DNA from: Chryseobacterium sp. ISL-6 | GTDB lineage: Bacteria > Bacteroidota > Bacteroidia > Flavobacteriales > Weeksellaceae | NCBI RefSeq assembly: GCF_018613715.1 | Contig: NZ_JAGGPT010000011.1 | Span: forward strand, 62,001 to 126,000 | Reading direction: 5' to 3' | DNA: 64,000 nt | In this document: piece by piece, positions 43,475 to 53,353 of the stretch | How the letters are laid out: the number at the start of each line of letters is the position of its first letter | How positions within the stretch are numbered: the stretch's first letter is position 1 | Program-made: the position numbers and the translations under genes | Notes under the pieces: generated by a model | Told to the model about the DNA's origin: nothing | The model's input: the letters and a program-made list of their open reading frames with translations, nothing else | Database searches by the model: none

Positions 43475-44983
43475 TTATTTAAGATAAGTCTCATAGAGAT
43501 CGTTTCGTCTGTCTTTAAGAATCTGAACGGAACCGTTATAGTGGAGATCTTTTAATAAATTCAGATCCACATCAACAATTAAGGTCATTTCCGTATTAGG
43601 CGTTGCTTCTCCTTTTACGGCATTGGATGGAAAGGCAAAATCCGAAGGTGTAAATACGGCAGCCTGCCCAAACTGAATATCCATATTATTTACTCCCGGT
43701 AAATTTCCCACACACCCTGCAATAGCTACATAACATTCATTTTCTATTGCTCTCGCAGCCGCACAGTGGCGGACTCTCATATAGGCATTTTGAGTATCTG
43801 TCAGATAAGGCACAAACAGGATTTTCATTCCCTGATCAGCCAGAATTCGCGGAAGCTCCGGAAACTCTACATCATAACAGATGACAAGACCTATTTTTCC
43901 ACAATCGGTATCAAATACTCTGATCTCATTTCCGCCTTTCATTCCATAGTACTTCCTTTCGTTAGGCGTGATATGTATTTTACGGTATTCATCGATACGT
44001 CCATCACGGTGCATCAGATAACTTACATTATAGAGATCATTATGATCATGATCAAAAACCGGCATACTTCCCGAAATAATATTGACATTATAACTGATCG
44101 CTAGTTCTGAAATTTTTTGCTTGATCTGATCGGTCAGTTTGGCTAATTCGATCATACTATCTCTCTCAGATAGCTTATTGAATGGCGCCAATAAAGGGGT
44201 ATTGAAAAGTTCTGGAAAAAGAACAAAATCAGATTTGTAATCTCCCATCACATTTACAAAAAATTCTACCTGTTCGTAGAAGGCATCTATATTTTTAAAA
44301 TGCCTCATTTGCCATTGTACAAGACCCAATCGGATGATACTGTCCTGCATCGTATTAGGACTTTTGCTGTAATAGATATTATTCCATTGCAGCAAAACTG
44401 CATTTTCTTTTGAAGATTCATCTTCAGGAAGATACTTCTTCAATACTTTAATAGGTAAGAAATTATTGGAAAGCTGAAATGACAAAACAGGATCATAGAT
44501 CTCTTTATCCCTTACCATTCTTATATAATCTCTTGTTGAAAGCTTATCACTGTATCTATGATAGTTGGGTATTCTTCCACCCAATACAATAGATTTCAGA
44601 TTCAGTTGTTCACATAATTCTTTTCTGGCATCATACAGTCTTCTCCCTAATCGTAATTCACGGTATTCAGGATCTACAAAAACTTCTATTCCATAAAGTA
44701 CATTTCCAGTAGATGAATGGGTATTAAAAGTATAATTTCCTGTGATATCACTGTAAGTATGATCATCTCCAAATTCATCATAATTAACGATAATAGAAAG
44801 TGCAACTGCTGCGAGTTTGCCATCTACAGTGATACAGATCTGGCCCTTTGGAAATATTTTGGTTAATTTTTCTATGCTCTTTTTGGACCATACATATTCC
44901 GACATTTGAGGATAAGCCCGTCTCATGGTTTCCACCAATCCATCATAATCCTGAACATTTAAGGTCCTTGTATCTACTTGCAT
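43475..44983 (-). CDS. GNAT acetyltransferase - carbon-nitrogen hydrolase fusion
   Basis: 502 residues, two domains. The N-terminal GNAT domain (about 1-190) has the acetyl-CoA loop RELRLGRRLYDARKEL. The C-terminal nitrilase-superfamily domain (about 217-500) has the Glu-Lys-Cys triad E258 (LFPELFN), K335 (YRKIH) and C369 (VICYDVEFPEL). The fusion is common in bacteria, but the substrates are unknown; an amidase followed or preceded by N-acetylation is implied. Monocistronic. Confidence 0.92.
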   Translation of the reverse strand: MQVDTRTLNVQDYDGLVETMRRAYPQMSEYVWSKKSIEKLTKIFPKGQICITVDGKLAAVALSIIVNYDEFGDDHTYSDITGNYTFNTHSSTGNVLYGIEVFVDPEYRELRLGRRLYDARKELCEQLNLKSIVLGGRIPNYHRYSDKLSTRDYIRMVRDKEIYDPVLSFQLSNNFLPIKVLKKYLPEDESSKENAVLLQWNNIYYSKSPNTMQDSIIRLGLVQWQMRHFKNIDAFYEQVEFFVNVMGDYKSDFVLFPELFNTPLLAPFNKLSERDSMIELAKLTDQIKQKISELAISYNVNIISGSMPVFDHDHNDLYNVSYLMHRDGRIDEYRKIHITPNERKYYGMKGGNEIRVFDTDCGKIGLVICYDVEFPELPRILADQGMKILFVPYLTDTQNAYMRVRHCAAARAIENECYVAIAGCVGNLPGVNNMDIQFGQAAVFTPSDFAFPSNAVKGEATPNTEMTLIVDVDLNLLKDLHYNGSVQILKDRRNDLYETYLK

Positions 44984-45062
44984 TTTTATAAATTTTACTA
45001 AATTTAGGTAAAATAAATCAATTCCTAAACCGGATTACCTCTATTCCTACAGTTGATTTATC

Positions 45063-48031
45063 CTATTGAATAATTAATAAACATCCTTTATTCTTAGCAA
45101 TACTGATTTCTTCATCTAAGTCAAAAGCTTTTGCTTCCTGGAAATCTTTGATTGAAGGGGTACCCATTTTTAAGTTTTTGGGATCAAGCCCCAGTTTTTT
45201 CCAGTCGATCTTCAATTTACCCGGGTATCCTCTGGAGCCCAACTGGCTAAAGAGATCATGACTTTCTTATCCTGTTGGTAAACTGTTGCCAGTACTGCAG
45301 GATTGTTTGTTTTAACCGGGTTATCATTGACCCAATAGCCAATCATTCTCGAGCCTTTGATTCCAAAATCATCCCAGGCTTTCCAAAGATGGGTTGGATT
45401 ACTCTTCTCTGACCATCCCAGACGACTTGTCATACCATACAACATTCCTCGCCAAGGGTTTCCATCATCCTGTAACATTTCTCCCATTAATCCATAAGGA
45501 ATACCACTTACTTCCGTCAGTAAAAATTCCGGACTGTTGCTGTTATAATCAAAGTATTCACCAAACCATAAACGATTGATGTAGGGAAAATGTTCCAGAT
45601 AGAGGTTTGCACTATTATTAAAACCATCTTTTTCATTGTATTGGTTTGCAGAATGCAGGTCTATTATACCTGGATGTCCTTCCTGCGTCATTACTCTTTT
45701 TATCCTTTTCATTGTTACTCTATCAAAAGCCACATCATCAAGGTAGATCCCATCAATTCCCAAATTATTGATCAGCCAGTTCATTCCCTCTACATAGTAA
45801 TTGTGCCAACGATTCATTCCACTATTGATAATCGCAGCATCTTTAAATTCCGGTACATACCAGGCTGCTATATAATTGTCGTGCAAATGCTCCTGCAACC
45901 ACGAATAGCCACCACCTTTTCCAGTAGAAAAAACTTCCTGGCCCAGACTTTTCACTGGATACAGCTCATACATTCTGTTAGATACCTCACGAATGGTATT
46001 ATAGATCTTTACCTTCAGTCCTTTTTCATGGGCTTTGGTAATATAATCTTTCATTTCTTTAGTTGCCACAAAAGGATAATTAATGTAAGGATTGATCTCA
46101 TTACCATGATGTATATTGATCACATTAGCACCACTTGCCTTTACTGTGTCAACAGGCTTATAGGCATGGTAGAAACGGTTATTCCACTGTTCTTCAGTAT
46201 TGATCGGATGAAATGGTGTAATAAGCAAATGAAAATTATAGTACAGTTCATCTCCTTTTTTCATACTGCGGGCACCACTAAAGTTATTAACTAAAATCTC
46301 ACCTCTCTCTTCCCTGATGTTTACTCCGCCTTTATTGTCATTACCCCATGAAGAAGGAAGAATCAAAGGCTTTTGCAGGTAAAAATTGGTATTAAGTGGT
46401 CTTGAATAATTTTGATCACGTAGAGAAAATTGTATCCCAGCGTTTACATTTCCTATCCATGCTCCATCCTGGTTTTTCTTGGCCACGTCCCATTTCCAAT
46501 CTAAACTTTCTGGTCTGTATCCTCCTTTTTGGCCTAAGCCCATCATATAGGTGGCCTTATCTTTTGCAAAAGGAATCTCCATGGCAATATCCTGAAGCTG
46601 TATATCGTTCAATGCCGTGATCTTCACGCTATAGTCCATAAATCCGTCAAATTCAATGGAACCTTCAACCTGCATTTTCAAATTTTCTGAGGTGTTTATG
46701 CTTGTCCAGGAAATCTTTCCTTCTTCTTTTCCGGTAAACTGAATTCCAGACGTCTTCCACTTTTCTGAATTTGCTTTCGGACCTGTCACTACAAAATGTA
46801 TAGGTTCATTCAATATGGAATTGGCATTTTTACCGATCGAAGTCATCTCAGGAGTGAAAAAGGTTTGAATCTGTTTTGGAAATCCAGATGCATCCAGTAT
46901 TACTTTTCTTCCCAACAATGAAATTTCCTGCCCTTTGAGTTGTAAAGGTGTATATGGTTTTATTACTGTATTTGCCTGTGCCAATGTTGAATTAAGCCAT
47001 GGCAAACGGGTCATCTTCCAGGGCTCATCAAAGCCTTTGTTAACAGGATTTCCTCCTACGCTCAAAATAAATTTTACAATCTGAGCTTCTGCATTTTCGG
47101 GTTGGATCGTTACCGTTCCTTTGTAGGTTCCCGGAGAAGTATTTTCTGGAATATCAAAACCGCACCAAAAGGCTTGTAAATTATCTTGTTTAACATTTAC
47201 AGTTAGCTCAAGTTTCTCTCCCTTATAGTCTATACCATCTGTATTGATACAATTGAAATATTTGGATTCTATTGTCGCTCCAAAAAGGTTTTTCAGTGAA
47301 GATGCTGTAATCTTCACATTTTTAAGGTCTGTTTTTACTGGTAAAACACCGATTTGAAAAGCGTAAAACTCTCCTCTTTCTGCCTGACCCTGAAAAACTG
47401 ACACGTTTTTTTTATCGTCTATCCAATGTCGAGGAATTCTATTCGTCTTAATTGGTCTATCTCTAACCTCTGGAAAAACAAGATAAATTTTATTCTCGTG
47501 CTTCTTCTTGTACTGATCGATCTCTTTTTGGGTAGCGATCATTTCCATTGGTTCATTGCTGTTGAAGTCGTCTACTGATTCAATTCTTAATACGCTCGCT
47601 AATGAAGCCCCGACGTCTTTAGACACAGATTTATCTGTTCTTTTCAAGTAAGTTGCCGTAGGGTAATTGGTTCGTTTATCCAATTGGTAAGGAAGAAAAT
47701 AAACATAATAGATTCCCTTTCCTGACACTGGTGTAAAAATGAATGATCCTTCCTCCTCATTGATATTCAGATAAGCGTCTGGCTCATACTGTTTTTGAGT
47801 AAGACTATCAATAATGATCAGCTTCTGATCCGGTTTTATATTGATATTCCTCCATGGAACAGTGGCTTTAGCTTGTTTCGTCGATGCATCCCAACGCAAA
47901 ACTGCACGCTGATCTCCCAATTCGTCCGCATTCCATTTCTGAACTTGGGGAGGATAAATATGTTGCGCTATAATTAGATTAGGAACAAGGCTTCCCATCA
48001 GGATAAGTGGAAAAAGTTTTTTTAAAAGCAT
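45063..48031 (-). pseudogene. Glycoside-hydrolase-like secreted protein (GH123/DUF6067-like), 3' frameshift
   Basis: The intact frame runs from the ATG at 48031 to a TGA at 45212 (about 939 residues). An earlier in-frame ATG exists at 48073, but the signal peptide starts at 48031 and a TAAATTTG box lies at 48071-48078. The N-terminal beta-rich region resembles GH123 N-terminal domains (GEFYAFQIGVLPVKTDLKNV, NTSPGTYKGTVTI). The C-terminal TIM-barrel part has NLGIDGIYLDDVAFDR and FPYINRLWFGEYFDYN. After ASWAPEDTRVN the frame stops, but a -1 frame continues LKIDWKKLGLDPKNL... to a TAG at 45063, adding about 50 residues that read as the natural C-terminus. One missing base near 45215 explains it: real mutation or sequencing error. 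Family call is from memory; the substrate is unknown. Confidence 0.7.
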
Positions 48032-48070
48032 AGTAAATATGAATAGAAGATAAAAATGGTTCTTACCAGT

Positions 48071-48104
48071 CAAATTTAATATAAATCAATTAATTCTGAT
48101 ACAA
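48071..48104 (-). promoter_or_regulatory. Candidate promoter of the glycoside-hydrolase-like gene
   Basis: On the minus strand TTG (48104-48102), 23 nt, TAAATTTG (48078-48071). A transcript start near 48065 would exclude the 48073 ATG and supports 48031. Confidence 0.45.
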
Positions 48105-48228
48105 GGGAAATAGTATTTTTTTAATGAACAGAATTATAATACATAACGCCTAGCTAAAAAACAAAGATTGCTATATTTTAAAAGATCATTGCTAAAGGCT
48201 GCTTGGCTATATGATAACTTCTATTGCC

Positions 48229-49193
48229 CTAATTAACCACTCCAAATTTGTTATTTTTAAAGTCTAAGACTACAATATCATTAACAAAAAAGCATTTCCA
48301 GTTAAACCATTTATTTGCTCAGTTTTATTAAATTCCTGAAGTCTTTTATTTTCATTATACCAGGCATAATTGCTCTCTAACTTCTTTTTCCCCAAATAAA
48401 CTTTTTCTTTAATGGGGCATCCGTAGAATTTAACTTTTTCTCCCCAGGAGTTGGCGAGAATAGTATCTGTTTTCGCTGATTTATCAACTAATGAATTCCA
48501 CAAGTCTTTGCTGATGTTGATAGGAAATAAGCTTGCTCCTGTATCAAACAAAAACCAGTATGTTTTTTTATCAATAGTCAATGGAATATGAAGTCTTCCA
48601 TTTTTAGATCTAACATCGACAAAGGTTGTGATGTTTTTCCAGTGGTTATCCAACGAATCCAGAAGGCACATTTTTTTATTCGGATAATCTATAATCAATA
48701 CTTTATTATAAAAAATATGAGCACCCAAACTCCCTATGTGTTTAGGGTTTTTAGTAAATAATGAGTCCCGGGGAATTTTATCCCCATAATTATCTTTATA
48801 TATTAATTTATCCCTGGATAATCTCCCAAAATGATAGACAAGTCCTTTCGTAGCATATCCTATTTTTCCTCCATCATCAGTAGATTTAGAATCTTGTAAA
48901 ATGAAATTTTTCATTTCATTTTCCTTGTAATAACTGCTTATGGTATTTCCATAAATAAGTGTTGCATCACTTCCTAAATCAAACTGCACTGTGAAGTTGG
49001 CATTCAAATCATTTACCTTAACGGGAACAAGCATCGCTACTTTATCAAATGTCTTTCCTGATATTTTTGCAGAATACCACGAAAACGGAAACCATGAATA
49101 ATTGTCTGTGTGAGTAATGCCTTTATTAGAGGTCGAACACCCTGATAATATTGAGGTAAGTAAAATAATGATAAAAAGTCGTTGTATTTTCAT
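48229..49193 (-). pseudogene. Retropepsin-like aspartyl protease lipoprotein, 3' frameshift
   Basis: The intact frame covers 307 residues (stop at 48270). Lipobox LSGC, Cys19. Two Asp motifs are seen: FDLGSDATL (D72) and FLFDTGASLFPI (D217), each in a retropepsin-like context, plus HIGSLGAHIFYNKVLIIDY between them. Such proteins are common in Bacteroidetes and poorly studied. The C-terminus reads NGLTGNAFLLMIL and stops. One more T in the T6 run near 48290 would give GNAFFVNDIVVLDFKNNKFG and end at a TAG at 48229. That is the expected final strand, so one base is missing. Confidence 0.75.
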
Positions 49194-49390
49194 TTCTAGA
49201 ATGCTTAATTGAGGTATTAGATTTATAATTCTAAATGTATAATAATTTTGTAGATATATTTATTTTCAGGAAAAAATACTCGTCTCCTTCATTTACACTG
49301 TGGAAATAGATTTAAATTTGCAATATAATATTAGGAGCAAGTGAGATGTTCGTTCCAGCAAAGGAAAGGATGTTCTACAAATAGATAATA

Positions 49391-49738
49391 ATGAATAAGA
49401 AGATATTTTTTTCGATAGCTATTGCTATATTATTAGCCATCTATTGTTATACAGCAAATTCAATGGAGAAAAGAGACAGAAAGAATTATGATGATTTTAA
49501 TAAAAGTAATCTGAACGGTTCTATCACTGGCTTAGAAGAATTTGCTCGAGGAATTAAATTGCACTTAGAGAGTAAAATTGTTGTTTTTTATCCCCAAACC
49601 AGTCAATTAAATGATAATAATATTTTTATTTTTACTGCAAAAGTTGGAGATAAGGTTATAAAAAAACAATTCCAAGATACTTTAATATTACAGAAAAAGA
49701 ATGGTTTGGTTTTTAAATACACCTTTTTTAAATTTTAA
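49391..49738 (+). CDS. Small membrane-anchored protein, tandem paralogue 1
   Basis: 115 residues, family not recognised. One N-terminal hydrophobic segment (about 5-22) could be an anchor or uncleaved signal; a soluble basic domain follows. It is homologous along its length to the next gene: shared blocks FNKSNLN, ARG(I/V)K, VFYP(Q/R)TS(Q/D)LNDN(N/S)IF and KKNG. Gap between the two is 55 nt, so they are likely a recent duplication in one transcript. Confidence 0.65.
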   Translation: MNKKIFFSIAIAILLAIYCYTANSMEKRDRKNYDDFNKSNLNGSITGLEEFARGIKLHLESKIVVFYPQTSQLNDNNIFIFTAKVGDKVIKKQFQDTLILQKKNGLVFKYTFFKF

Positions 49739-49793
49739 TCATAAAAACCAATTCTGCCTTTGTTAGAATATTTTATAAAAAAGCAAGTAAAAA

Positions 49794-50138
49794 ATGAATT
49801 TCAAAAAATATCTGCCTTTCATTATTGCCTTGATAGCAGTTATAATACATTATTGCTATGGTGGAAAAGAAGCAAAAAATAATTACATCAATTTTAATAA
49901 AAGCAATTTAAACGATAAACTCTTAGGCACTGACTATTATGCAAGGGGAGTGAAAATTATTTTTAAATATAATCAATATGTTTTTTATCCCCGTACTTCA
50001 GATTTAAATGATAACAGTATTTTCAATGCAACTACAGAAATAGGTGACAGTATTTATAAAAAACCATTTCAAAAAATCTTAACTCTAAAAAAGAAGAATG
50101 GAAAGGAATATAAATATTCTTTTCGGGAGTTTAAATAA
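49794..50138 (+). CDS. Small membrane-anchored protein, tandem paralogue 2
   Basis: 114 residues; same plan as its upstream neighbour: hydrophobic N-terminus (about 5-22), then YINFNKSNLNDKLLG, YYARGVKIIF, YVFYPRTSDLNDNSIF and KKKNGKEYKYSF. It has diverged in the middle but keeps the block order and length. No known family, catalytic motif or lipobox. The pair is bracketed by the protease lipoprotein and guaA. Confidence 0.65.
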   Translation: MNFKKYLPFIIALIAVIIHYCYGGKEAKNNYINFNKSNLNDKLLGTDYYARGVKIIFKYNQYVFYPRTSDLNDNSIFNATTEIGDSIYKKPFQKILTLKKKNGKEYKYSFREFK

Positions 50139-50149
50139 CAATATAAAGT

Positions 50150-50180
50150 TTAAAAAACAAAACCTCCCCTAAGGGAGGTC
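50150..50180 (-). terminator. Minus-strand hairpin downstream of guaA
   Basis: ACCTCCC / GGGAGGT, loop CTAA, with a T-rich tract only on the minus strand (TTTTGTTTTTT). It lies just beyond the paralogue pair, so it may limit read-through from guaA. Confidence 0.55.
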
Positions 50181-50291
50181 AAAAACACAAATGATGAAAA
50201 AAAAATTATTATATTTATTAATATAAGTCACTTAATTCTTATACAAAGATAAGTCCTAAAAATCTAATAACTCATGAGCATAATCATAAAA

Positions 50292-50321
50292 AGCAAAATC
50301 CTACTAAAAAAGTAGGATTCT
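50292..50321 (-). terminator. guaA terminator
   Basis: AATCCTACT / AGTAGGATT stem, A5 loop, with TTTTGCTTTTT following on the minus strand, 26 nt past the guaA stop. Confidence 0.8.
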
Positions 50322-50346
50322 GTATTTTATCTATTTTAAAGCAGGA

Positions 50347-51876
50347 TTACTCCCACTCAATTGTTGCAGGTGGTTTGCTTGAAATATCATAAGCTACTCT
50401 GTTAATTCCTCTTACTTCATTGATGATTCTACTGGAAACAGTATCCAAAAACTCGTAAGGAAGTCTGCTCCACGTTGCCGTCATAAAATCTATGGTATTT
50501 GCAGAACGAACTACAGCCGTGTACTCGTATGTTCTTTCGTCACCCATTACTCCAACTGATTTCACAGGAAGTAATACGACGAAAGCCTGAGAAACTTTCT
50601 CGTAAAGGTCATTTTTATATAATTCTTCAATAAAAATATCGTCAGCTTCCTGAAGGATTTTCACTTTTTCAGCATCTACAGCTCCTAAGATTCTAATTCC
50701 TAAACCAGGACCCGGGAAAGGGTGTCTGTGTACCAGATGGTGAGGAATACCTAGTTCTTCTCCTACCTTTCTTACTTCGTCTTTGAAAAGCTCTCTTAGA
50801 GGCTCCAGCAATTCAAAATCCATTTCTTCCGGAAGCCCGCCCACATTGTGGTGAGATTTAATTACGGCAGAAGGTCCGTTTACGGACTGACTTTCGATTA
50901 CGTCGGGATAAATCGTTCCCTGTGCCAAGAACTTAGCGCCTTCAATTTTATGGGATTCTTCATCAAAAACATGAATAAACTCGTTTCCGATGATCTTTCT
51001 TTTTTGTTCAGGATCATCTACACCAGCTAACTTTGATAAGAATCTTTCGGAAGCATCAACCAACTTAATGTTCATGTTGAAATGCTCTCCATAATTCTCC
51101 ATTACTTTCACATCTTCATTCTTTCTCAAAAGACCGGTATCAACAAAGATACAAGTCAATTGATCTCCAATTGCCTTGTGAATTAAAACAGCTGCTACAG
51201 AAGAGTCTACTCCTCCGGAAAGTCCAAGGATCACTTTATTGTCTCCTACTCTTTCTTTGATCTCTGCAACGGTCTTTTCAATATAGTTGGTCAGCTTCCA
51301 GTTTTTCTCTGCATTACAGATCGAGAACACAAAGTTCTCAAGTATTTTTCCTCCTTCTTCCGTATGAGAAACTTCAGGGTGGAACTGTACACAGTAAATT
51401 TTTCTTTCAGGATTAGAAATAGAAGCAATAACACCAGATTTTGCATTTAATTCAAAACCAGTTGGTAAATCTCCGACTTCGTCAAAATGACTCATCCAAA
51501 CGATAGAATTTTGAGTTACTCCTTTCAATAAAGCGTTTTCTTTAATAATATCTAAATGAGCTTTTCCATACTCTCCTTTTTCCCCTTTGTTTACTTTTCC
51601 ACCTAAAAGATGTGCCGTAAGCTGCATTCCGTAACAGATTCCCAATACAGGAATTCCTTGCTCATATAATTCTTTTTCAACAAGATGAGCATTTTCTGCA
51701 TTCACAGAACTTGGACCACCGGAAAGGATAATTCCTCTTGGCTGTTTGTCTAAAATATCTTGTAATGGTGTATTGTAAGGTAAGATTTCAGAATATACAC
51801 CCATCTCCCGGATTCTTCTTCCGATAAGCTGGTTATACTGTGATCCGAAATCTAATATGATAATACCGTTATTCAT
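50347..51876 (-). CDS. guaA: GMP synthase (glutamine-hydrolysing)
   Basis: 509 residues. Amidates XMP to GMP in purine synthesis. The N-terminal glutaminase has nucleophile C81 in GICYGMQ and the His/Glu block CVQFHPEVSHTEEGG. The ATP-pyrophosphatase domain has LGLSGGVDSSVAA. The C-terminal dimerisation domain ends in RVAYDISSKPPATIEWE. It is the last gene of the purine cluster, 145 nt after purD; an inverted repeat and the purD terminator fill the gap, so guaA may have its own promoter. Confidence 0.98.
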   Translation of the reverse strand: MNNGIIILDFGSQYNQLIGRRIREMGVYSEILPYNTPLQDILDKQPRGIILSGGPSSVNAENAHLVEKELYEQGIPVLGICYGMQLTAHLLGGKVNKGEKGEYGKAHLDIIKENALLKGVTQNSIVWMSHFDEVGDLPTGFELNAKSGVIASISNPERKIYCVQFHPEVSHTEEGGKILENFVFSICNAEKNWKLTNYIEKTVAEIKERVGDNKVILGLSGGVDSSVAAVLIHKAIGDQLTCIFVDTGLLRKNEDVKVMENYGEHFNMNIKLVDASERFLSKLAGVDDPEQKRKIIGNEFIHVFDEESHKIEGAKFLAQGTIYPDVIESQSVNGPSAVIKSHHNVGGLPEEMDFELLEPLRELFKDEVRKVGEELGIPHHLVHRHPFPGPGLGIRILGAVDAEKVKILQEADDIFIEELYKNDLYEKVSQAFVVLLPVKSVGVMGDERTYEYTAVVRSANTIDFMTATWSRLPYEFLDTVSSRIINEVRGINRVAYDISSKPPATIEWE

Positions 51877-51903
51877 TTTTATAATTGATTTTTTTAAAGA
51901 TAT

Positions 51904-51947
51904 CAGATATCAGATTTTTGGGCCTGAAGCCTGGAATCTAGTATCTG
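51904..51947. repeat. Imperfect inverted repeat
   Basis: CAGATATCAGATT (51904-51916) and AATCTAGTATCTG (51935-51947) pair at 11 of 13 positions. Lies between purD and guaA. Confidence 0.45.
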
Positions 51948-51975
51948 AAATCTTATTTCTAATATTAACTGTTTT

Positions 51976-52013
51976 ACAAAAAAAGACTTGGAAACGTTCC
52001 AAATCTTTTTTTA
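51976..52013 (-). terminator. purD terminator
   Basis: AGACTTGGAA / TTCCAAATCT stem (51984-52005, one G-U) with A/T runs on both sides, 16 nt past the purD stop. It separates purD from guaA. Confidence 0.85.
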
Positions 52014-52021
52014 TGATTTTA

Positions 52022-53260
52022 TTAAAACTTTCCGATGTCTTCTCTGTAGAAACTATAATCGAAGTGAACCGGAATTGCATCTTCGTATACTTTCTTGCGA
52101 GCTTCGTCATAAGTAGCTCCTGTAGCAACCAGGTTAAGTACTCTACCACCATTAGAAACCACTTTATCTCCTTTTCTAATAGCTCCGGCATGCAATAACT
52201 GGCTGTGTTGTACTTTATCCTCTCCTTTGATCTCGAAGCCTGTTTCAATGTTTCTTGGATATCCTCCTGAACACATCACCAGACATACTGCTTTTTCGTC
52301 CTTAAACTTAAGCTCGATATCTTTACCGTTCATACAGTCATTGATAACATCCAGCAGATTGTTTTCCATAAGAGCCATCAATACCTGAGTTTCAGGATCT
52401 CCGAATCTCATATTATATTCAAGAAGGTATGTTCCGTTTTTAGTTACCATTAATCCAAAGAAAATGATCCCTTTAAAACTAAATCCTTCTTCTTTAAGAC
52501 CATGAACAGTTGGTTCTAAAATATTTTTCTCAAAATCCGCCTGATGTTCTGCAGTAAATTCCGGGCTTGGTGCCACTGAACCCATACCACCTGTATTAGG
52601 ACCCGTATCGCCGTTTCCAGCTTTTTTATAATCTTTAGCAGCTATACAAGGGAACAATTTTTCTCCGTTTGAGAATGCAATGATAGATGCTTCAAAACCT
52701 TGTAAAAATTCTTCGATAACTAAACGGATACCAGCATCTCCATAGATTCTGCGAATCATGAAATCGTGAATAGTGGCTTCAGCTTCTTCTAAAGTATCAC
52801 AGATCACAACACCTTTTCCTCCTGCTAAACCACTCGCTTTGATCACTAAAGGATATTCCTGAGTTTTTACATATTCTTTAGCTTCGTTATATGAATCAAA
52901 TACTACAGCTTTAGCTGTTTTAATATCATAGGTCTGCATAAATTTCTTAGAGAAAGCTTTACTTCCTTCCAGACTTGCTACTTTTTGATTCGGACCAAAA
53001 ACTTTAAGATCATGTTTCTTAAATTCATCCTTCAAACCTGCTACAAGAGGAGCTTCAGGACCTACGATCGTTAAATCTACTTTTTCCTTAATAGCGAAAT
53101 CTCTAAGTTCTTTAATTTCTGATAAATGAACATTTTTTCCCATAACATCCGTAGATGCATTTCCATTAGCAAAAAACATTTTAGTCACTCTGGAGTCTTT
53201 ATGAAGTTTTGCCGCTAATGCAGACTCTCTTCCACCTTCACCTATGATTAAGATTCTCAT
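52022..53260 (-). CDS. purD: Phosphoribosylamine-glycine ligase (GARS)
   Basis: 412 residues. Ligates glycine to phosphoribosylamine with ATP, step 2 of purine synthesis. ATP-grasp fold: VIGEGGRESALA-like IIGEGGRESALA at the N-terminus, YPLVIKASGLAGGKGVVI for the ATP lid, and NMRFGDPETQ for metal binding. The TATATTTG element at 53292-53299 suggests an own promoter inside the purine cluster. Confidence 0.97.
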   Translation of the reverse strand: MRILIIGEGGRESALAAKLHKDSRVTKMFFANGNASTDVMGKNVHLSEIKELRDFAIKEKVDLTIVGPEAPLVAGLKDEFKKHDLKVFGPNQKVASLEGSKAFSKKFMQTYDIKTAKAVVFDSYNEAKEYVKTQEYPLVIKASGLAGGKGVVICDTLEEAEATIHDFMIRRIYGDAGIRLVIEEFLQGFEASIIAFSNGEKLFPCIAAKDYKKAGNGDTGPNTGGMGSVAPSPEFTAEHQADFEKNILEPTVHGLKEEGFSFKGIIFFGLMVTKNGTYLLEYNMRFGDPETQVLMALMENNLLDVINDCMNGKDIELKFKDEKAVCLVMCSGGYPRNIETGFEIKGEDKVQHSQLLHAGAIRKGDKVVSNGGRVLNLVATGATYDEARKKVYEDAIPVHFDYSFYREDIGKF

Positions 53261-53291
53261 ACTTTTATTTAATTATCTAGTCTATATTATA

Positions 53292-53299
53292 CAAATATA
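53292..53299 (-). promoter_or_regulatory. Candidate -7 element (TATATTTG) for purD
   Basis: On the minus strand TATATTTG fits TAnnTTTG and ends 32 nt before the purD ATG at 53260. No matching -33 at the ideal distance. Confidence 0.4.
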
Positions 53300-53353
53300 T
53301 AATTTTGAATGCTATAAATACCATCTCAAAACTACTTTTTAATTCTATTTTAA

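Noticed and set aside
44984..45062. A separate short gene in the gap after the GNAT-nitrilase gene.
   Set aside because: The region is only AT-rich spacer; the coding-like sequence from 45063 on is the frameshifted end of the glycoside-hydrolase-like gene.
48031..48073. Earlier ATG (48073) for the glycoside-hydrolase-like gene.
   Set aside because: The codons before 48031 do not read as a better signal peptide, and the -7 box places the transcript start downstream of 48073.
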